NCBI GenBank assembly: GCA_009904025.1
Contig: WYEE01000093.1
Span: 1-6,108 of the forward strand
DNA from: Thermogladius sp.
GTDB taxonomy: Archaea; Thermoproteota; Thermoprotei_A; Sulfolobales; Desulfurococcaceae
DNA: 6,108 nucleotides
Direction of reading: 5' to 3'
A program made the position numbers and the translations under genes. Shown here piece by piece: positions 1-5,728 of this stretch. Under the pieces are notes generated by a model. That model searched no databases and was not told the origin of the DNA. It worked only from the letters and a program-made list of their open reading frames with translations. How positions within the stretch are numbered: the stretch's first letter is position 1; each line of letters starts with the position of its first letter.

Positions 1-51
1 GCAAAGCTCCTCAGGATACTTGTCTCCAGGAGGATTCTCAATGTCGGTTGA
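1..51 (+). CDS. 3' end of an upstream gene, possibly another A-type ATP synthase subunit (partial)
   Basis: The first frame is open from the window edge to TGA at 49-51 and encodes a short basic, hydrophobic tail (AKLLRILVSRRILNVG). It would overlap the atpF start at 41 by 11 bases, in keeping with the tight packing of the genes that follow. In archaeal ATP synthase operons the gene before atpF is usually atpC or atpE, so one of these is the likeliest identity, but 16 residues are too few to tell which. Frame 3 is also open to a TAG at 63-65, but its Cys/Gln-rich peptide looks less natural. Only the existence of an upstream gene end is moderately supported; the product is inferred from context. 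Confidence 0.35.
   Translation, partial: AKLLRILVSRRILNVG
29..33 (+). promoter_or_regulatory. Shine-Dalgarno site of atpF
   Basis: GGAGG lies 7 bases before ATG at 41 and matches the archaeal anti-Shine-Dalgarno tail. It decides the atpF start in favour of ATG 41 over the in-frame TTG at 20, which has no such site. It lies inside the end of the preceding reading frame, so translation of the two may be coupled. Confidence 0.75.
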
Positions 52-373
52 GAGCAGACGTGTAGTAGTCGTGTCCTCCAGGGAACACGAGTTTTTCTAC
101 AAGCTACTTGGGTTGAAGGACGTCGTCGTGGCTGGGAGAGAGGGGTTGGGGGAACTCGTTAACAAGCTCAAGAAGGAGAAGGATGTGGCGGTCATACTGA
201 TTGAGGAGTCCCTTGCGAGAGAAGCCGGCTTAGACGTGTTTAGCCTGAACGAGAAGGGTTTCGGCCCCCTGGTCACTATTGTACCCGACTCGAAGGTCTC
301 TCTCGAGTCGGATCCCAAAGCTTATTACTTGAAATTCGCCTCGCAGATAATAGGTTATGAGCTGGGTGTTTAA
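41..373 (+). CDS. atpF: A-type ATP synthase subunit F
   Basis: Central-stalk subunit of the soluble A1 sector; in this family it binds subunit D and the catalytic head and helps couple rotation to ATP synthesis or hydrolysis. The 110-residue product has the usual length of archaeal F subunits (about 100-110). It shows the small Rossmann/CheY-like pattern: a beta strand near residues 7-12 (RVVVVS), a second hydrophobic strand at 48-54 followed by an acidic EES turn, the conserved-type segment PLVTIVPDS at 76-84, and a C-terminal helix ending IIGYEL at 103-108, where the family typically has an (A)IG-hydrophobic motif. ATG 41 is chosen because of the strong GGAGG just upstream. The gene directly precedes atpA, as expected, and its 3' end overlaps the longest possible atpA frame. 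The identity rests on motif pattern plus context. Confidence 0.88.
   Translation: MSVESRRVVVVSSREHEFFYKLLGLKDVVVAGREGLGELVNKLKKEKDVAVILIEESLAREAGLDVFSLNEKGFGPLVTIVPDSKVSLESDPKAYYLKFASQIIGYELGV
364..368 (+). promoter_or_regulatory. Weak Shine-Dalgarno-like site favouring the TTG start of atpA
   Basis: GGGTG lies 6 bases before TTG 375; its GGTG part pairs with the CACC of the 16S tail. The ATG at 357 has only AGGT one base upstream, which is too close to act. GTG 366 has the same AGGT at a spacing of 10 and remains possible. Confidence 0.4.
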
Positions 374-374
374 C

Positions 375-2159
375 TTGGCCGGCAGGACTGGTAGGATACA
401 CAGGATAGCGGGGCCTCTTGTTGTCGCCACGGATATACCAATGCCAATGATGTATGAGGTCGTTTTCGTCGGGGAAGAAGGTTTGATAGGCGAGGTCATC
501 AGTGTTAGAGGGGATAAAGCCTACATCCAGGTGTACGAGGAGACCACTGGGTTGACGGTCGGCGAGAGAGTTGAGGCCACAGGCGAGCTTCTTTCAGCGG
601 AGCTCGGCCCCGGCTTGATTGGATCAATTTACGACGGCCTCCAGAGACCCGAGGTCGAGATAGCTAGGTCGCTGAACGACATATTCATCAGGAGGGGTGT
701 AAGAGTCAACTCGCTTAACAGGAGTACCAAATGGATCTACGCTGTTGACGAGAAGATTAGGGTTGGCGATAAAGTCGGCCCGGGCGACGTGATAGGTCTC
801 GTGCAAGAGACCCCTATTGTAACCCACAAGGTGATGATACCGCCCGGCGTGAGCGGTGTATTGAAGTGGAGGGCGGGGGACGGGGAGTACACTGTAGAGG
901 ACGTGGTCGCGGTTGTGGAGGCTGGAGAGAGGAGATACGAGGTTAAGCTCTACCATAAGTGGCCTGTTAGAGTGCCCAGGCCCTTCAAGGAGAAACTACC
1001 TCCAGCCGAGCCCCTGCTGACTGGTATAAGAGCCATCGACTTAATGTTCCCGATCGCGAAGGGGGGTAAGGCGGCTGTACCAGGAGGCTTCGGGACGGGT
1101 AAGACCGTCTTACTCCAATCCCTAGCTAAATGGTCCTACGCCGACATCGCGATTTTCGTGGGTTGCGGCGAGAGGGGGAACGAGATGGCTGACGCCTTGA
1201 AGAGCTTCATCCAGCTCCACGATGTCCGCAGGAACAGGCCTATGATGGAGAGGTCTATCTTCATAGCTAATACAAGCAACATGCCTGTGGCCGCACGTGA
1301 GACAAGCGTCCTACTAGGGGTCACTATAGGGGAGTACTTCAGGGACATGGGCTACGACGTCCTCCTAGTGGCTGATTCAACGAGCAGGTGGGCTGAGGCT
1401 ATGAGGGAGATCAGCGGGCGTATGGAGGAAATGCCAGGCGAGGAAGGGTTCCCAGCCTACCTGGCCTCAAAGCTGGCTGAGTTCTACGAGAGGGCTGGGA
1501 GGGTTTCAGCGCTCGGCCGGCCGGAGAGGACAGGTAGCGTGACTATTCTAGGCGCCGTCTCGCCCCCTGGAGGGGATTTCAGCGAGCCTGTCGTGAGGAA
1601 CACGCTTAGATACGTTCAAGCCTTATACGCCTTAGACTACGATCTAGCGACACGCAGGCACTTCCCGGCTATAAACTGGCTGATGAGCTACAGCCTCTAC
1701 GTGGACTACGTCAAGGACTACATGAACGAGCGCTCGGCTGGTAGATGGCAGGAGACGAGGAGCATGTTCCTCAAGATCCTCCAAAGGGAGGCGGAGCTAC
1801 TTGACATAGTAAGGCTCGTGGGCCCCGAGGCTCTGCCGGAGGAGGATAAGCTGACCCTGGAGGTCGCGAGGATGATAAGGGAGGGGTTCCTCCAACAATA
1901 CGCCTACGACCCGAACGACGCGTTTTCCCCTCTGGAGAAGAGCTTCTTGATCATGGAGGCTATATGGAGGTTCCATGAAACAGCCTTGAAACTCGTCAGG
2001 AGCAATGTGCCATTGTTCAAGATCAGGGAGCTGAGATCGCCGTACATGGTGTACAGGCTTAAACTCTACGCGCCACACGAAGTTGGGAAGGTATACGACG
2101 ATTACGTTAAAACACTAGAAGAGGAGGCGAGCAAGTTGATGGAGGGGTTGAAGCCTTGA
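375..2159 (+). CDS. atpA: A-type ATP synthase catalytic subunit A
   Basis: Catalytic subunit of the A1 hexamer; binds ATP/ADP at the A-B interfaces on the cytoplasmic side. From TTG 375 the protein has 594 residues, normal for the family; an in-frame ATG at 357 would add six. In order: beta-barrel with GRIHRIAGPLVVA (residues 6-18); the A-subunit-specific bulge (about 112-194); Walker A GGFGTGKT at 237-244 (Lys243, Thr244); GERGNE at 265-270 with the expected catalytic Glu266; Walker B region DVLLVADSTSR with Asp334; and the alpha/beta signature from Pro431 to Ser440 (PAINWLMSYS). The start is chosen because family members begin a few residues before the GPLVVA motif and because GGGTG precedes the TTG. 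The start is one base after the atpF stop, and the stop overlaps atpB by 4 bases. The P-loop differs from the usual archaeal GPFGSGKT. There is no intein, although some archaeal copies carry one here. Confidence 0.97.
   Translation: MAGRTGRIHRIAGPLVVATDIPMPMMYEVVFVGEEGLIGEVISVRGDKAYIQVYEETTGLTVGERVEATGELLSAELGPGLIGSIYDGLQRPEVEIARSLNDIFIRRGVRVNSLNRSTKWIYAVDEKIRVGDKVGPGDVIGLVQETPIVTHKVMIPPGVSGVLKWRAGDGEYTVEDVVAVVEAGERRYEVKLYHKWPVRVPRPFKEKLPPAEPLLTGIRAIDLMFPIAKGGKAAVPGGFGTGKTVLLQSLAKWSYADIAIFVGCGERGNEMADALKSFIQLHDVRRNRPMMERSIFIANTSNMPVAARETSVLLGVTIGEYFRDMGYDVLLVADSTSRWAEAMREISGRMEEMPGEEGFPAYLASKLAEFYERAGRVSALGRPERTGSVTILGAVSPPGGDFSEPVVRNTLRYVQALYALDYDLATRRHFPAINWLMSYSLYVDYVKDYMNERSAGRWQETRSMFLKILQREAELLDIVRLVGPEALPEEDKLTLEVARMIREGFLQQYAYDPNDAFSPLEKSFLIMEAIWRFHETALKLVRSNVPLFKIRELRSPYMVYRLKLYAPHEVGKVYDDYVKTLEEEASKLMEGLKP
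2141..2147 (+). promoter_or_regulatory. Shine-Dalgarno site of atpB
   Basis: GGAGGGG, 8 bases before TTG 2156 and inside the last codons of atpA. It is the main evidence that atpB begins with the rare codon TTG. Confidence 0.75.
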
Positions 2160-3544
2160 AGCTCCTGGTGAAGGAGACAAGGCAGATCACGGGGGCTAAG
2201 GGCTCCCTAGTCTTCGTCAAATCCCTGCCGGAGGTAGCCTACGGCGAGCTGGTTGAAATAGAGGTAGAGGGGGAGACGAGGCTGGGGCAGGTCGTCGACA
2301 TCAGCCGCGACATAACTGTAATCCAGGTCTTCGGGTCCTCCCTTGGTATAACGCCGGGTAGAACAACCGTGAGGTTGAGGGGTGAGACCCTTAAGATACC
2401 TGTCTCAACGGATATGTTGGGCCGGATATTCAATGGGCTGGGTAAGCCCCTGGACGGGGGGCCGGAGATACTCCCGGAGGAGTACCTTGACATCCACGGC
2501 GACCCCTTGAACCCAGCCCTGAGGGTGCCTCCATCAGAGTTCATTGAGACGGGTATATCCGTTATAGACGGGATGCTAACGCTTGTTAGGGGGCAGAAGC
2601 TACCCATATTCTCGGGGTCGGGTCTACCGCATAACAAGATAGCGATGCAGATAGTGAGGCAGGCGAGCGTTAAGGGTAGTGGCGAGAGCTTCGCAGTAGT
2701 ATTCGGGGCAGTGGGCGTGACTTTCGAGGAGGCAATGTACTTCATTAACGAGCTTAAGAGCATGGGGGCGATCGATAGGACGGTCGCCTTCCTAGCCCCT
2801 GCCTCGGCGCCGCCGGTGGAGAAGCTTGCTCTACCACGCGTGGCGTTGACTACAGCGGAGTACCTGGCTTGGAGGCAGGACATGCATGTCTTAGCGTTAT
2901 TAACGGACATGACGAACTACTGTGAGAGCCTTAAAGAAATATCCGCCGCGAGAGAGGAGGTACCGGGTAGGAGGGGCTACCCGGGCTACATGTACACAGA
3001 CCTGGCGTCAATGTACGAGAGGGCTGGGAGGGTTGAGGGTAGGAAGGGTAGTGTGACGATTATGCCGATACTGACAATGCCCGACGACGATATCACGCAC
3101 CCTATCCCCGATTTAACAGGATACATCACTGAGGGTCAAATAGTGTTGTCGAGGGATCTGTGGAGGAAGGGGATATACCCTCCCGTAGACGTCTTCCTAT
3201 CCCTCTCGAGAATGATGAAGGAGGGGATCGGCCCCGGGAAGACGAGGGAGGACCACCACTACGTGTTCTCGCAGTTGATGTCAGCCTACGCTGAGGGGCA
3301 GAGGCTTAGGGAGATCATTGCGATTGTCGGGGTTGAATCGCTTAGCGAAAAGGACAAGAAGTACCTTGACTTCGCGGACGAGTTCGAGTCGAAGTTCATT
3401 AACCAGGGTGAGAACGAGAGGAGGAGTGTAGAGGAGACCCTCGACATAGCATGGGATCTACTCGCGATCCTCCCTGAGGAGGAGCTGAAGATCAGGGATG
3501 AGCTGATAAAGAAGTACCACCCGAAGTACAGGGGGTCTAAGTGA
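2156..3544 (+). CDS. atpB: A-type ATP synthase regulatory subunit B
   Basis: Non-catalytic nucleotide-binding subunit that alternates with subunit A in the A1 hexamer and supplies residues to the catalytic interface. The 462 residues match the usual length. It lacks a Walker A motif; the equivalent position has the degenerate GSGLPHN typical of B subunits (residues 154-160). Strongly conserved blocks follow: LTDMTNYCE (249-257), EEVPGRRGYPGYMYTDLA (267-284), YERAGR (287-292), MPDDDITHPIPDLTGYITEG (308-327) and the alpha/beta signature at 342-351. The last of these reads VFLSLS where family members usually have VLPSLS. The start is TTG 2156, whose TTGA overlaps the atpA stop; GGAGGGG 8 bases upstream supports it, and the N-terminus fits the family. 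The stop overlaps the atpD start as GTGA. The paired overlaps suggest coupled translation, useful for equal A and B amounts. Confidence 0.97.
   Translation: MKLLVKETRQITGAKGSLVFVKSLPEVAYGELVEIEVEGETRLGQVVDISRDITVIQVFGSSLGITPGRTTVRLRGETLKIPVSTDMLGRIFNGLGKPLDGGPEILPEEYLDIHGDPLNPALRVPPSEFIETGISVIDGMLTLVRGQKLPIFSGSGLPHNKIAMQIVRQASVKGSGESFAVVFGAVGVTFEEAMYFINELKSMGAIDRTVAFLAPASAPPVEKLALPRVALTTAEYLAWRQDMHVLALLTDMTNYCESLKEISAAREEVPGRRGYPGYMYTDLASMYERAGRVEGRKGSVTIMPILTMPDDDITHPIPDLTGYITEGQIVLSRDLWRKGIYPPVDVFLSLSRMMKEGIGPGKTREDHHYVFSQLMSAYAEGQRLREIIAIVGVESLSEKDKKYLDFADEFESKFINQGENERRSVEETLDIAWDLLAILPEEELKIRDELIKKYHPKYRGSK
3531..3535 (+). promoter_or_regulatory. Shine-Dalgarno-like site of atpD
   Basis: A GGGGG run, 5 bases before GTG 3541 and inside the last codons of atpB. 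It is less perfect than the sites of atpF and atpB but correctly spaced, and supports the GTG start. Confidence 0.5.
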
Positions 3545-4176
3545 GCGCGCCAGCTATCAAAATCAGCAGGCCCACCAAACTCGAGTTGATTAGGCTCAGG
3601 AAGAGGCTTGCATTGGCGAGGAGGTATTATAATATACTGAAGGACAGGGAGTCCCTCCTCCTCCAAACCTTCCGTGAAACACTATCGAAATTGATTGAGG
3701 AGAGGAGGCGTTTAAACAAGGCCCTCGCAGAAGCCTACGAATCCTACTATAATTCGGTGAGCCTGCACGGGTGGAAGATTATGGAGGCTGAGGCGGCGTC
3801 TGTTAAAGAAGAGGTCTTCTTCAAGACAGGGTTCAAGAACATACTAGGGGTGTGGACGCTTGAATTCCAGCCGTCGACCAAATTAAAGCCGCAGGAAAAC
3901 CTTGTACCAGAGCTCCACGGTCTACAAAAGGCTAGGAGTGATATAGTTGAAACGTTGGCCAGGATCTCCGAATACGAGAAAACACTTGTCAACGTTGGCG
4001 CGGAGATCTCGAGGCTTAAACGCGTGGTGAACATGCTTGAGAAAGTATATATACCGAGGTTAGAAAGAACTATCAGGTACTTGTCCTTGAAGTTCGATGA
4101 GGTTTACAGGGAGGAGACTATAAGGGCCTTGAAGGTTAAGAGGATGCTCGAGGGAAGAGAGTCCTCGAGTGCTTAA
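3541..4176 (+). CDS. atpD: A-type ATP synthase subunit D (central rotor shaft)
   Basis: Subunit D forms the long coiled-coil axle inside the A3B3 head and carries rotation between the membrane ring and the catalytic sites. The 211 residues fit the family (about 200-215). Visible features are an N-terminal PTKLELIRLRKRL segment (11-23) leading into a long charged helix to about residue 75, a middle region of mixed strand/loop (about 90-125), and a second long helix (about 130-203). That helix contains RLKRVVNMLEKVYIPRLE (158-175), the block equivalent to the family's RVNALE...iPrl motif. The pairing of N- and C-terminal helices is the signature architecture. The start is GTG 3541 in a GTGA overlap with the atpB stop. 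The N-terminal block is less canonical than usual (YYNILKDRESL where many have RGxxLLKxKRDxL), but position and C-terminal motif make the identity firm. Confidence 0.94.
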   Translation: MSAPAIKISRPTKLELIRLRKRLALARRYYNILKDRESLLLQTFRETLSKLIEERRRLNKALAEAYESYYNSVSLHGWKIMEAEAASVKEEVFFKTGFKNILGVWTLEFQPSTKLKPQENLVPELHGLQKARSDIVETLARISEYEKTLVNVGAEISRLKRVVNMLEKVYIPRLERTIRYLSLKFDEVYREETIRALKVKRMLEGRESSSA

Positions 4177-4229
4177 CCCCCATCAAACCCGCGCCAGTCT
4201 ACTCTGATATAATGTTGTCTCTAGACCCA

Positions 4230-4234
4230 TTTTT
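4230..4234 (+). terminator. T-run terminator of the ATP synthase operon
   Basis: A TTTTT run, 54 bases after the atpD stop and before the convergent rhomboid gene. Archaeal transcription often ends at T-rich stretches without a hairpin; I see no stable stem ahead of it. The spacer 4177-4248 contains no gene that I can support. Confidence 0.5.
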
Positions 4235-4248
4235 CCATCAGGATCCAC

Positions 4249-5592
4249 CTAAATGAATGGGAGCTGAGAGATCTCCTCGCCGAGAGCGCTCGCTTCCTCA
4301 GCCTTCAGGACAGCGATGATCGTCAGAGCTGAGATGGCTGAAGCAAATACGTCTAGGAGTGCCACCGTGTAGAACCCGCTTATAGCGGAGGAGCCCATAC
4401 TGAAGGTTATCCGAATACTAGGCCCTATCGTGCTGGCACCCGTGTACGGGTTGACATTGACCACACGAGACACCATCACCCCTGAAGCGCTCTCCAGTAT
4501 ACCAGTTTGATCGTATTTAACCTCCGCGTTAAGCTCGACAGGCACTATTACACCCGATACAGTCGTCATGTACGTCTCCTGGAGGTTTCTAACGCTGTTC
4601 GCCCCTGTTTTATCGTAGAAGAAGACGTCTTGAAGCCTATTCACGAGTATTCTAACAGCGTCGACTTGGCTTGTAGTGATGTAGACTGAGCCACTGTATA
4701 CGACCATTAGAAGCTGGTCGCTTTGATCGTTAGCGTTGACGTTGACGATGTAGGCGCTCGGGGATTGGGCTACCGTGTTTAAAGCCCCGTAAGAGTAGCC
4801 GAGTAGCACGGCTATTATGAGCGCGATTAAAACCCCTTTAGCCCATTTGCCAAGGCCCCTCCTACCCTTAAAGACGATGCCGAGAGACCCCAGTATCTCG
4901 GCTAGAGACATGCCTGTTGTCTGCCTAGTCTCAAGGGTCGCCGTCCTGGCGACCAGCCATGTTAGCAGTATGCCTGTTAGGAAGCCTCCTACATGGGCGA
5001 AAGTCGCAATCGTCGTTGAGGTGAAGTAGCCGTATATAACCTGGAGAGCAAACCATAGTATCATGAAAGCGTAGGCTGTGATGGGGAAGCATAATGGTAT
5101 CAGAATGATGATCGTGCACATGGACATCTTCGTGTTGGGGAAGAGGATTAAATAGGCTCCGAGTACCCCCGATATGGCACCGCTGGCCCCGACCGCGGGT
5201 GTGATCAGGAGGCTCCAATCAGACACGGATGAGAAGGCTAGGTGGAATAGGCTTGCTGAAACCCCCGAGGCGAAGTACAGTGTGAGGTACCTAGCCCTAC
5301 CCAGGTAGTTCTCAACGCTGTATCCGAATAGGTAGAGGAAGTACATGTTGAAGAATATGTGGAGTATATCGGCGTGAGTGAACATTGAGGTGAATATTCT
5401 CAAGACGCCTACACGAGGGTTCGCTAGCAGCAGGTAGGGTGTGAAGCCGAGGCTGTATACGGCCTGGGGAGTGGACTCCAACAGGAAGTTCTGGTAGCTT
5501 GTGTAAATGTACACAATAACATTCGCTATTATCAATCCTATAGTAGCGTAAGGGCGCGGCCCCCTCCTATAGCTACTCCCAGGTACAAACAT
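4249..5592 (-). CDS. Rhomboid-family intramembrane serine protease with C-terminal membrane-anchored module
   Basis: Rhomboid proteases cut transmembrane proteins within or near the membrane using a Ser-His dyad. Residues 1-215 form a standard six-helix rhomboid core: helix 1 near 15-33, HIFFN at 78-82 (His78 and Asn82, the oxyanion-side pair), VENYLGRARYLTLYFASG at 93-110, GASG at 135-138 with nucleophile Ser137, a GxxxG-type packing motif after it, and AHVGG at 199-203 with catalytic His200. The usual WR before helix 2 is LR (64-65). All key residues are present, so activity is likely. At 447 residues it is much longer than a minimal core: a basic linker (216-251), a seventh helix (252-270), a polar, strand-rich domain (about 271-405), an eighth helix (406-428) and an acidic tail. 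By the positive-inside rule that domain faces outside. The substrate is unknown. The gene converges on the ATP synthase operon and is probably a separate unit. Confidence 0.9.
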   Translation of the reverse strand: MFVPGSSYRRGPRPYATIGLIIANVIVYIYTSYQNFLLESTPQAVYSLGFTPYLLLANPRVGVLRIFTSMFTHADILHIFFNMYFLYLFGYSVENYLGRARYLTLYFASGVSASLFHLAFSSVSDWSLLITPAVGASGAISGVLGAYLILFPNTKMSMCTIIILIPLCFPITAYAFMILWFALQVIYGYFTSTTIATFAHVGGFLTGILLTWLVARTATLETRQTTGMSLAEILGSLGIVFKGRRGLGKWAKGVLIALIIAVLLGYSYGALNTVAQSPSAYIVNVNANDQSDQLLMVVYSGSVYITTSQVDAVRILVNRLQDVFFYDKTGANSVRNLQETYMTTVSGVIVPVELNAEVKYDQTGILESASGVMVSRVVNVNPYTGASTIGPSIRITFSMGSSAISGFYTVALLDVFASAISALTIIAVLKAEEASALGEEISQLPFI

Positions 5593-5619
5593 CCTCTCAG
5601 TCTCAAGCCTACTTTTCTA

Positions 5620-5625
5620 CTTAAA
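5620..5625 (-). promoter_or_regulatory. TATA-like box of the rhomboid gene
   Basis: On the - strand TTTAAG is centred about 30 bases before the A of the ATG at 5592. Archaeal boxes lie about 26 bases before the transcript start, so the message would begin only a few bases before the ATG: leaderless or nearly so. The purine run GAGAGG touches the ATG with no spacing and therefore is unlikely to work as a Shine-Dalgarno site. No clear BRE was recognised. Confidence 0.45.
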
Positions 5626-5630
5626 CAGCT

Positions 5631-5646
5631 AATAAAGAATAAAACC
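5631..5646 (+). promoter_or_regulatory. AT-rich tract in the divergent spacer, possible promoter for the radical SAM gene
   Basis: The run AATAAAGAATAAAACC is the most AT-rich stretch of the spacer 5593-5728 and could include a TATA element for rightward transcription; GTTTAGG at 5656-5662 is an alternative. Either would give a 5' leader of roughly 45-60 bases before the radical SAM start. Both are judged by eye only. Confidence 0.25.
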
Positions 5647-5693
5647 ATCCACCTAGTTTAGGGGGCCAATCTACCGTGGCGGGTTGAGCCTTC

Positions 5694-5708
5694 ACTAGTT
5701 GATCTAGT
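5694..5708. repeat. 15-base near-palindrome, candidate operator
   Basis: ACTAG (5694-5698) and CTAGT (5704-5708) are exact reverse complements around the 5-base centre TTGAT; one further pair in the centre also matches. It ends 20 bases before the radical SAM start. The size suits a dimeric helix-turn-helix regulator of the archaeal kind, but no second copy was seen in the window and chance is not excluded. Confidence 0.35.
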
Positions 5709-5712
5709 ATTC

Positions 5713-5717
5713 AGGGG
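5713..5717 (+). promoter_or_regulatory. Shine-Dalgarno-like site of the radical SAM gene
   Basis: AGGGG lies 11 bases before TTG 5729 and 14 before GTG 5732, a long spacing that slightly favours the TTG. The AGGG could pair with CCCT at 5722-5725 (4-base stem, 5-base loop), which would partly hide it, though such a stem would be weak at high temperature. Confidence 0.35.
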
Positions 5718-5728
5718 CGTGCCCTATA

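Noticed and set aside
624..956. Open frame on the - strand opposite atpA
   Set aside because: Shadow of the conserved atpA gene; no Shine-Dalgarno site or family motif was seen.
1083..1106. Possible intein at the AtpA P-loop
   Set aside because: Some archaeal AtpA genes carry an intein here, but this frame continues without insertion and the total length is normal.
2239..2910. Long open frame of 223 codons on the - strand opposite atpB
   Set aside because: It lies wholly inside the highly conserved atpB coding sequence, has a Ser/Pro/Thr-rich composition without recognisable motifs, and is explained by the codon bias of atpB.
3624..3640. TATA-like stretch TATTATAATATA within atpD, possible internal promoter
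   Set aside because: It is fully explained by Tyr-Tyr-Asn-Ile codons of atpD, and no gene starts at the right distance downstream. A similar TATATATA near 4046-4053 is likewise coding.
4249..5592. Rhomboid reading frame as an artificial fusion of two genes
   Set aside because: The frame is continuous, with no stop, frameshift or convincing internal Shine-Dalgarno site before the C-terminal module, and the predicted topology is consistent across the join.
5593..5728. Possible tRNA or small RNA gene in the divergent spacer
   Set aside because: No cloverleaf arms, T-loop consensus or C/D box pair could be found; promoter elements account for the visible structure.
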